The position numbers and the translations under genes were made by a program. The notes under the pieces were generated by a model, which saw nothing but the letters and a program-made list of their open reading frames with translations, was not told the origin of the DNA and made no database searches. This document shows positions 59,901 to 64,000 of a stretch of DNA of 64,000 bases, piece after piece (the stretch's first letter is position 1; every line of letters begins with the position of its first letter). Source of the DNA: Undaria pinnatifida (taxonomy: Eukaryota; Sar; Phaeophyceae; Laminariales; Alariaceae); the NCBI GenBank assembly GCA_012845835.1, contig JABAKD010000002.1:11444120-11508119 (forward strand). Reading direction: 5' to 3'.

Positions 59901-62900
59901 ATGGGCTCACCAGCAGGAAACACCTAATCCGACCAACGCTTGAAACCATATCGTGACACCAACCACGAGCACCCCTGAGCATAGATAGGCTATTGCTTGC
60001 TCTGGTACGATTTAGTGTACAGCTTGCCGCTGAGCATGATTTCTTAACAGAAAACTCTTAACTTCCCCGAAAAAATGAAGCTAATGTTCTTGTTGGGGTA
60101 CTTTTTAACTCCCGTAATAATGCGTGTGAGATGGCACCCATCGGGGTTATGTCGCCCCCATCGGAGCTATCGCACCAGGGTGCGACAAAAATTCAACAAA
60201 GGAATTAATTTTAAAACGATCGCACCCGGGTGCCATCACACGCATTATTACGGTATTTTATGTTTGCCATACTTCAAGGTACAGCGTGAGCTTCAACATC
60301 GATCACTCACAAAAATATTCCCATAAAGGAGAAAAAAAAAAGAAAAAAAATGAAACCTGCACACGAAGTCTAACTTCCTTCCGGCACCTACTCCCTTATT
60401 CGTGAACCTATGCTGTGTGATTCCAAACCTTCCATTGAGAGTCCAGAATTTGACGTGGCCAACCCCGCCGGTGATAATTCGTAGCTCATCATCGTCCGAC
60501 GTGGAGAACTCGGCGAAAAAAACGTGCCCGAAACCTCGTCCCCCCTTGCCTGATGCCTGCATCGTAACGCGTAAATTCGACAAACAAACGTGCACTCGTA
60601 GTTGGTGGGGGCATGATATAGCGCCGCACGCAAATCACGCCTGAAAAATAATTAACTCGTATTACTTGAAGACATCGATGACTTGCTGCCTTCGACGGAG
60701 ACGACATTGAGAAATGCGTGCTCATCTTTGGCTGGCGTGCGGGGGGTAGAGAAAAATTGAAAAACGTGTATGTACCAGGTACTCTCGTAGTTGGCTTGCG
60801 TGCGGTAGTACCATAAACTTCGAGAAACGTGTACATATTATTTTTTTACTTTTTGCCATCGGACCATGTGCAGCATGATATTCAACGCCGATCACCAACA
60901 AGCATTCCCAGGAAGAAGAAACAAACCGAATAAATACTCGGACATGGTCATTTTAAACTGTACCTGAAGCTCGGCGTCGAACCATTCTCCCGAGCAGGAC
61001 CTCCAGACTGCAACAGACTTGTCTGAGTCCACCCCCACCGTCACCAACCTCCTCCCATCGTTTGAGAACGATAGAGAAGCTATGCCTTGACGGTGGTGGT
61101 GTGGAAGCGAGCATAGCTGACGACGGCGAGAAGAGAAGATGTGCGTGAGGGGGCGAGCGGGGAGGGAGGGGTACTCAGTTCATACCTGGCCGTAGTCGTA
61201 TGACCGTAGACCCTCGCATCCCTACAATGCCGGGACGGATCACGCTTGGTTTTCTCCAAGGAGAGGGGAGGGGGGAGGGGGGAGGGTGTACTCGTCGTAT
61301 CACGCATGGCCGTAGTCCGTTGGATCATAGACCTTTGCATCTCTACATTGCCGGGACGGAGCAAGTCGGCGGGGGAGGTGGGGGCTACCTTTATTATTGT
61401 CTAAACCAGGTATTAAGCTTTTAAACTATATTGGTACAAGCTATGCCGTGCCGGTGGTGATGTGGAAGCGAGCATAGCTGGCGGTGACGAGAAGACATGC
61501 GTGGGGAGGGGCGGGGGAGGCTAAGCATAATTATTGTTATTTGTATCATTACGTTTTCCATCCGACAATGCGCAGGCAGCATGAGCTTCAACGTCAATCA
61601 TTAACAAGTTAACATTCCAGTAAAAAGAAGCAAACCAAAGGATACTCCTATCATACGCGGTATTTACCGGTAACCGAGTAACCCCCCACGTCACTTCTAC
61701 ACTTGTAGTAATACCCCAGGTCATGGGATTGTATATCGTGTTGCACTTTCGGGTTTTGTGGAGAGGTGCTCGAGTAAGGGCAATCAGAAATCTTTATGTA
61801 CACCCCTACCGTTGCAAGCGTCCGGTATCTAACCAATGCCCAAACCCACCTCAACGCTTGTAGCGGCATCCCACACTCTTACGGTTGGCCTTGTTCCTGC
61901 TTCCCCCGATGCCACGAAACGCCCATTAGGGCTAACCCGGAGGGCCATGATTTGTCGACCTTTGTGCCCGCGGAAATAGCGCTGGCTGTTTTCGATACCA
62001 AGACGAAAAAAACGGAAGGTCGACGTTTGCTAGAGGTTATGGTCTATCTCTATGATGGAAAGGTGGTGTTTGTCAACACCATCATCAAGTTTCTGAAACA
62101 CAAAGCTGATATTTTTTTTCCTTTTTGTGTCCGCGGAGATAGCCTTGACTGTTTTCGACACGGAGATACGGAGGGAGAGGGTCCCTGAAGTTCACATTGG
62201 CGCTCCAAGCGTGCGCAAAGACGCTGTGCTTGTGCATCACAACGAGCGTTGCGATGCATGCGGCCGAAAGACTAAGCACGTAGGTCACAGCTTGTCGAAG
62301 CGGTATTAAAAAAAAAGTCGTCGACGCTCTGAAGGACCAAACAAGAACACCAACACAACCGATACTTTTTTCTGGTTTGCGGCGAGTATACCAACTTAAT
62401 GCTGGCGTGTACGCGATGATGAACCCGCTGGCTAAATGGACACCAGTCAAGACACAACGCTGACTTCCTTGCTCTTGCGTATAATACCTGTGCGTTTTCC
62501 TGCTGTACACGACACCGATGGAGGCCGCAGGACAGATCAAATCACCCAGCCGATTGTATGCCAGGGCCCCTCGAGTCAGCCCTTGACTTAGAATCCCACG
62601 CACAGACGCAAGCACCAGTTTTTTCTTGGGTGCAGTGGCGTCATTCCCAAGATCCAGCACATATGAAGGTTCGATCATCTAAGGTAAGGTAAGCCACCGT
62701 TGAAAAAAGCAGGGCGTGAACGACGGGCGGGGCTCAGTGGTCAGACAGGCCATGCTTGTAACATTAACCCTAACCCTAACCCTAACCCTAACCCAAAGAT
62801 GCAGTGATTTCATTCCCAAGATCCAGCGCGTAGGAAAGCTCGATCGCCTGAGGCAAGAGAAAGCCGCGGTTAAAGACAAGGTATGCACGATGGGCGGGGC

Positions 62901-63733
62901 TTGATTGTATAGACAGACCATGCTTGAAGACCCGACACCTAGCCCTAACCCTAGCCCTATCCGTAGCCCTGCTCTATCAGATAACTTTAACCCTAACCCT
63001 AGCCCGAATGTGCTGTGGTGCCATGCTCACGATCCAGCGCACGGGAAGGCTCGATCATCTGAGGCAAGGAAAAGCCACCGTTACAACCAGACTGTCGACG
63101 ACTCGATTACTAGACAGGCCAAGATTTCCCGACCCTATTAATAGCACTTACCCTAGCTATAACCTTGCCCTAACCAAGTTGTGACGGCTCTAACCCCAAA
63201 CCCAACCCCAATCCTGACCAAGGTGTGAACAACGGACGGGAATCGTTAGTTAGGCAGTCTAGAAAATGGTATGATAGTAAAACGTAGCTGCGCAAAATGT
63301 AAAATAGTTTGTTTCAGGAGCCGTCGGTGCATTGCGCGGTAGATTCCAAAACCACGTTTTCTTTTTGTGCCTGGTGTTCGCTGGGGTAGATATCTATCTC
63401 GAGGGTTCATGCAAAGCCACTCGTATTTCGACGAAATTCTTCCTTCATAACTATCAGGTATATAAAATACATGCTCACGTTCTTGACCCAAGGGCGATCC
63501 GCGCCCTTGTAGTCCTCCTGGCCGATCTCCTTGTTGCCCGACGACAGCCCTAAAGGCCCGACAGCCAGAACATCGACGTCGGGATCAGCATCGCTATCTT
63601 CCGGCGCTCCTCCTGCCGTCGCTTTCGGCGGGTCAGCTGAAGCGTCGTTGTTCGCCTTCGATTGGTCAACGCCTTCAGCGGCGCTTGTAGCCGCAACGGT
63701 TGCCCTGTACAAAACGTTCCACATATCAGACAT
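44829..63733 (-). CDS. EML-like HELP/WD40-repeat protein gene, complete, 15 exons
   Basis: Member of the echinoderm microtubule-associated protein-like (EML) family: a HELP region followed by tandem WD repeats forming beta-propellers; animal members bind microtubules. Exons, 5' to 3': 63,479-63,733; 62,488-62,678; 61,850-61,985; 60,964-61,116; 60,408-60,556; 58,879-59,010; 53,111-53,258; 52,377-52,526; 50,770-50,948; 50,020-50,080; 49,054-49,221; 48,407-48,500; 46,729-46,879; 45,828-45,909; 44,829-44,999. All fourteen joins keep phase, giving 739 residues. Recognisable EML features: DRPWVKN/MIEPS linker, HELP-type PAASIGVVYS, TGGVGHVKFWTL, GHFCGQLWGLAVHP, TAGDDRSIRVW, CPFGWPVQGAWP, LFRYP, and final GHVGGISCIRFTCDD. 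There is no N-terminal coiled coil; the first 80 residues are acidic and low-complexity. Nearly every intron contains copied pieces of neighbouring exons. Confidence 0.9.
45828..45909 (-). CDS. EML-like exon 14, LFRYP segment
   Basis: Acceptor caccgccgcag|A, donor AAGCAG|gtgaga, residues 657-683. Reads SHDKTLLVSADDAGDIKLFR then YPVLSKQ. The phase join to exon 13 gives LHRSHDKTLL, as in homologues. Confidence 0.9.
46554..46652 (-). repeat. Echo of EML-like exon 13 tail
   Basis: Reads WAQYTHPVGWPV followed by TAG, against WAQYTCPFGWPV in exon 13. Similarity continues to the donor, which is lost (CACAG|atatat), where a TA repeat begins. Confidence 0.75.
46729..46879 (-). CDS. EML-like exon 13, CPFGWPVQGAWP segment
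   Basis: Acceptor gcaactctcag|AC, donor CTCCACAG|gtattg, residues 607-655. Reads SADDGSQFAVQAQLKHIKWA then QYTCPFGWPVQGAWPPVAQE. The WA..TCP.GWPVQG.WP motif is EML-specific. A stop-containing copy of its 3' part is at 46,554-46,652. Confidence 0.9.
47318..47540. mobile_element. Decayed MITE copy in EML-like intron 12
   Basis: Shares the CATGGCCTAGCTAGGTACA, CCGAAGATATTGGG and CTGCTACCTCTAACGTAGCA blocks with the family; the left end is poorly conserved. Confidence 0.5.
48135..48410 (-). repeat. Splice-donor minisatellite after EML-like exon 12
   Basis: Six imperfect units of about 43-55 bases. The minus-strand unit begins GTAAGTCYGTTGG and contains CTTGAAACGGTATACC. The first unit starts at the real donor of exon 12; two others keep GTAAGT, and the rest have GTAATT, GAAAGC or GGAAGT. 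Confidence 0.85.
48407..48500 (-). CDS. EML-like exon 12
   Basis: Acceptor acccccccag|GCC, donor CTCTATC|gtaagt, residues 575-605. Reads AQKHNSPLVSLDFSEDSHYL then QSASEDNELLY. The perfect GTAAGT donor is the first element of a six-unit minisatellite. Confidence 0.88.
49054..49221 (-). CDS. EML-like exon 11, WD repeat
   Basis: Acceptor tctttcag|TTC, donor GCCAAG|gtaggg, residues 519-574. Reads FLLFDVENMEIVFEGRDSRS then WIRACCFSPNGHIFALASTD and KIYIYDSKSFALKAK. Two diverged copies of its 5' part with the acceptor lie upstream (49,440-49,530 and 49,605-49,740). Confidence 0.92.
49440..49740 (-). repeat. Two echoes of EML-like exon 11 head
   Basis: 49,451-49,513 reads FLLFDVANMEITFEGQD after a kept acceptor. 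49,605-49,733 reads FLPFDMAIIDISFEGRDSRA then a stop. The second extends as far as the SPNGH segment of the exon. Confidence 0.75.
50020..50080 (-). CDS. EML-like exon 10, 61-base microexon
   Basis: Acceptor tctcttgccag|G, donor GGCGCG|gtgaga. One base completes Arg, then LLLIGMGGCVGGERTRKDGA (residues 499-518), the strand that precedes FLLFD in the next exon. Too short for ORF scans; found by phase matching. Confidence 0.85.
50455..50605 (-). repeat. Echo of EML-like exon 9 tail and donor
   Basis: Reads VMLRKSCVDGICRAPGGSPD against VMLRKAYVDGTCRALGWSPD in exon 9. Similarity continues into the following intron. The donor GGTGAA is changed to GATGAT. Confidence 0.7.
50770..50948 (-). CDS. EML-like exon 9, GHFCGQLWGLAVHP segment
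   Basis: Acceptor caacgatcag|GAG, donor GGCCG|gtgaat, residues 439-497. Reads EGHFCGQLWGLAVHPTDGDI, FATAGDDRSIRVWNISLGVM, CRALGWSPDG; very close to the GH..GELWGL..HP...TAGDD..(I/V)R(V/L)W block of EML proteins. Both its head (51,080) and tail (50,455-50,605) have echoes. Confidence 0.92.
50940..51180. repeat. Exon 9 head echo flanked by TTAGGG-like arrays
   Basis: At 51,081-51,112 the minus strand repeats the exon 9 head (CGGGCAGCTTTGGGG, reading CGQLWGLAVH). It is flanked by plus-strand GGGTTAGGGT/GGGTTGGGGT runs at 50,958-51,070 and 51,138-51,178. A short reverse run (CCCTAACCCTAACCCC-type) is at 51,434-51,460. Confidence 0.75.
51303..51392 (-). repeat. Second, decayed echo of EML-like exon 8 tail
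   Basis: Aligns with the exon 8 tail, but an in-frame TAG follows SVIKM, and the donor GT has become GC (CCAG|gcgcgt). Confidence 0.7.
51508..51603 (-). repeat. Echo of EML-like exon 8 tail with open frame and donor
   Basis: Reads GSSVIKLAAVAADSEAYEIS then RKSGSAMLLQ before |gtgcga, against the exon 8 tail. No stop; the donor is retained. The 5' half of exon 8 is absent, so an acceptor would have to be recruited from the flanking intron. Confidence 0.75.
52377..52526 (-). CDS. EML-like exon 8, VRSV...SEVYEI segment
   Basis: Acceptor aaatctggtag|GCT (the only site in phase with exon 7), donor TTGCAG|gtgcgg, residues 389-438. Reads AAVPPLLRGVRSVCSSLDMT then AAVTSGSEVYEISRESGAAM. Two tail copies with donors lie downstream at 51,508-51,603 and 51,303-51,392. 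Confidence 0.85.
53111..53258 (-). CDS. EML-like exon 7, WD repeat
   Basis: Acceptor gccatgacag|G, donor AACGAG|gtgaca, residues 340-388. Reads WLEKTLRAHQRCTNSLHHSA then GGLVTAGKDGFVKLWSTQLA. The intron before it (5.6 kb) carries the pair of 300-bp direct repeats. Confidence 0.9.
53411..53712. repeat. Direct repeat, left copy (LTR-like)
   Basis: About 300 bases starting CTGTTGATTG and ending near TACGCTTCGTAGGGATC, strongly similar to 57,866-58,164. It begins with TG as LTRs do, but no clear CA end or flanking duplication was seen. Confidence 0.6.
54168..54313 (+). mobile_element. A-tailed retroposon copy
   Basis: Same body with a 3' A-rich tract, starting at GGACCC and so slightly 5'-truncated. 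It interrupts an open frame on the minus strand inside EML-like intron 6. Confidence 0.7.
57866..58164. repeat. Direct repeat, right copy (LTR-like)
   Basis: Right partner of the 53,411 copy, preceded by the purine-rich GAAGCAGGGAGA. The pair spans 4.75 kb inside EML-like intron 6; no reverse transcriptase was recognised between them. Confidence 0.6.
58879..59010 (-). CDS. EML-like exon 6, GLFGKVGKRQTMLC segment
   Basis: Acceptor cgctcgcag|G, donor GGGGAG|gtgagg, residues 296-338. Reads VFNSRMGLFGKVGKRQTMLC then FVSGGVSGHLYVWKG, matching the G(I/L)FG.KGK.QT...G.IY.WKG pattern of EML proteins. Confidence 0.9.
59190..59305. repeat. AAC/AAT trinucleotide tract
   Basis: ACAACAATAACAATA-type units, imperfect, in EML-like intron 5. 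Confidence 0.8.
59645..59805. repeat. 36-base minisatellite
   Basis: Five units of CTTTCAGGTTATGAGCCTCG plus CACGCAACATT-like bases, inside EML-like intron 5. Confidence 0.8.
60408..60556 (-). CDS. EML-like exon 5, HVKFW segment
   Basis: Acceptor acgatgcag|GCA, donor CATAG|gttcac, residues 246-294. Reads ASGKGGRGFGHVFFAEFSTS then RIITGGVGHVKFWTLNGRFG; the GGVxHxKFWTL signature is diagnostic of EML proteins. The donor is weak but is the only one in phase with exon 6. Confidence 0.85.
60964..61116 (-). CDS. EML-like exon 4, WD repeat
   Basis: Acceptor gtcgtcag|CTA, donor CTTCAG|gtacag, residues 195-245. Reads LCSLPHHHRQGIASLSFSND then VGVDSDKSVAVWRSCSGEWF. A partial copy of its 5' end with the acceptor is at 61,438-61,492. 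Confidence 0.9.
61165..61385. repeat. Two copies of a GGGATGCGAGG/GAGTACACCC dispersed repeat
   Basis: GTACTCAGTTCATACCTGGC...CGTAGTCGTATGACC...CTCGCATCCCTACAATGCCG twice. Related copies: 7,895-7,985, 15,655-15,750, about 16,070-16,125 and about 44,620-44,665. Each ends in a C- or G-rich tract. Found in introns of both the MYB and EML-like genes. Confidence 0.7.
61438..61492 (-). repeat. Echo of EML-like exon 4 head
   Basis: Reads LCSLPHHHRHGIA after a preserved acceptor CCGCCAG, against LCSLPHHHRQGIA in exon 4, then diverges. Confidence 0.75.
61556..61640. repeat. Representative of an abundant 85-bp dispersed repeat
   Basis: CCATCCGACAATG...CAGCATGAGCTTCAACGTC...AACATTCC...AAGAAGCAAACCAAAGG. 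Related copies are at about 1,640-1,710, 27,030-27,100, 27,120-27,175, 27,565-27,640, 27,785-27,865, 51,710-51,800, 60,270-60,340 and 60,850-60,920. Confidence 0.7.
61850..61985 (-). CDS. EML-like exon 3, first WD repeat
   Basis: Acceptor cgaaaacag|C, donor GTTGAG|gtgggt, residues 150-194. Reads QRYFRGHKGRQIMALRVSPN then FVASGEAGTRPTVRVWDAAT, a canonical GH...WD unit. Its 5' end is copied at 62,105-62,175. Confidence 0.9.
62105..62175 (-). repeat. Echo of EML-like exon 3 head
   Basis: CGAAAACAG followed by a sequence reading SQGYLRGHKK, against SQRYFRGHKG in the real exon 3. The acceptor is preserved; similarity stops after about 45 bases, where an A-rich tract begins. Confidence 0.75.
62488..62678 (-). 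CDS. EML-like exon 2, HELP region
   Basis: Acceptor ttaccttag|ATG, donor CACAG|gtatta, residues 86-148. Reads MIEPSYVLDLGNDATAPKKK and ALAYNRLGDLICPAASIGVV, the HELP-type core. Its 5' end is copied twice upstream in the telomere-like array (62,690-63,230). Confidence 0.85.
62690..63230. repeat. Tandem array of exon 2 head copies joined to CCCTAA repeats
   Basis: Units of about 220 bases combine a copy of the exon 2 acceptor and first codons (62,811-62,866 and 63,022-63,078), an imperfect CCCTAA run (62,764-62,796, 62,940-63,010 and a decayed third to about 63,215) and a GGCGGGGCT/ACAGRCCATG block. The real exon 2 is the last member. The acceptor AG is kept in both extra heads. Confidence 0.8.
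63479..63733 (-). CDS. EML-like exon 1, start codon
   Basis: ATG at 63,733. Encodes residues 1-85, MSDMWNVLYRATVAATSAAE, then an acidic Ala/Asp/Pro-rich linker, ending GADRPWVKN before |gtgagc. The DRPW segment joins exon 2 as in EML proteins. Two diverged copies of this exon lie just upstream (63,820-64,000), so the true start region has been duplicated. Confidence 0.8.
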
Positions 63734-63819
63734 GTCACGATCTAGATCGTCTGTGCGAAGATCCTATGTCTGCCATTATGATTATATCGGGCAAGATTTG
63801 TGTATTAATAGCACACACC

Positions 63820-64000
63820 GATATCTTCCGGCGCTTTCCCCTGCGTTGCTTTCGGCGGGTCAACGTCGTTATTGCCTTCGAGGGGTCGACAAAATCAGCA
63901 GTGCTTGCCGCCGTAACGGCTGGCCTGTACAAAACGTTTCACGATTAAGATCATCTGTGTTTTCAGCGGCGCTTGCAGTCGAGAAAGCTGGCATGTTCAA
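63820..64000 (-). repeat. Two diverged copies of EML-like exon 1
   Basis: On the minus strand, 63,823-63,935 aligns with exon 1 from the ACGTTTTGTACAGG block through the GCGCCGGAAGATA block, with length changes that break the exon 1 frame. A third copy starts at about 63,957 (CAAGCGCCGCTGAA) and runs off the window. Confidence 0.75.

Noticed and set aside
62085-62678. 197-codon continuous minus-strand frame as one exon
   Set aside because: Only the first 191 bases (to the donor at 62,488) fit the EML family and the phase of exon 3; the rest is intron that happens to stay open into the exon 3 echo.
62764-63010. Chromosome end
   Set aside because: CCCTAA runs are short, imperfect and flanked on both sides by unique and coding sequence; they are interstitial.

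Overview
This window is nuclear DNA from an intron-rich eukaryote. There are no long bacterial-style ORFs or operons. Coding sequence is scattered in short exons of 42 to 390 bases that join in frame at GT/AG sites across introns of about 80 bases to 5.7 kb. The gene families (a SHAQKYF-type MYB and an EML-like HELP/WD40 protein), the TTAGGG-like interstitial repeats, the long introns and the heavy repeat load fit a brown alga or another intron-rich stramenopile. That placement is inference; no lineage-specific marker was seen.

Three genes were resolved by joining exons by hand. (1) A plus-strand single-repeat MYB gene runs from 1,937 (its 5' exons were not found) to a stop at 17,647. Its MYB helix is split by a 5.7 kb intron inside the QIR/THAQKYF motif. 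(2) A minus-strand gene of unknown function runs from about 36,981 down to 28,093. All its proposed exons are phase 0-0, including a tandemly duplicated exon pair. (3) A complete minus-strand EML-like gene runs from its ATG at 63,733 to its stop at 44,829. It has 15 exons with every junction in phase and predicts 739 residues: an acidic N-terminus, a HELP-like region and about eleven WD repeats.

Layout: 1-1,936 repeats, no gene resolved; 1,937-17,647 MYB gene with repeat-filled introns (SINEs, MITE, trinucleotide array, 145-bp hairpin); 17,648-28,092 gene-poor and rich in homopolymers and minisatellites; 28,093-36,981 unknown gene with a 190-bp satellite in an intron; 37,499-39,711 fold-back element; 39,712-44,477 gene-poor; 44,829-63,733 EML-like gene; 63,734-64,000 two echoes of its first exon.

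The most unusual signal is structural. In all three genes, exon ends together with their splice sites have been tandemly copied into the neighbouring intron or flank. Copies of exon 5' ends lie upstream of the real exon and copies of 3' ends lie downstream. Some copies have grown into satellites whose unit carries a 5' splice site, and two sets are joined to TTAGGG-like arrays. The introns therefore hold many decoy or alternative splice sites.
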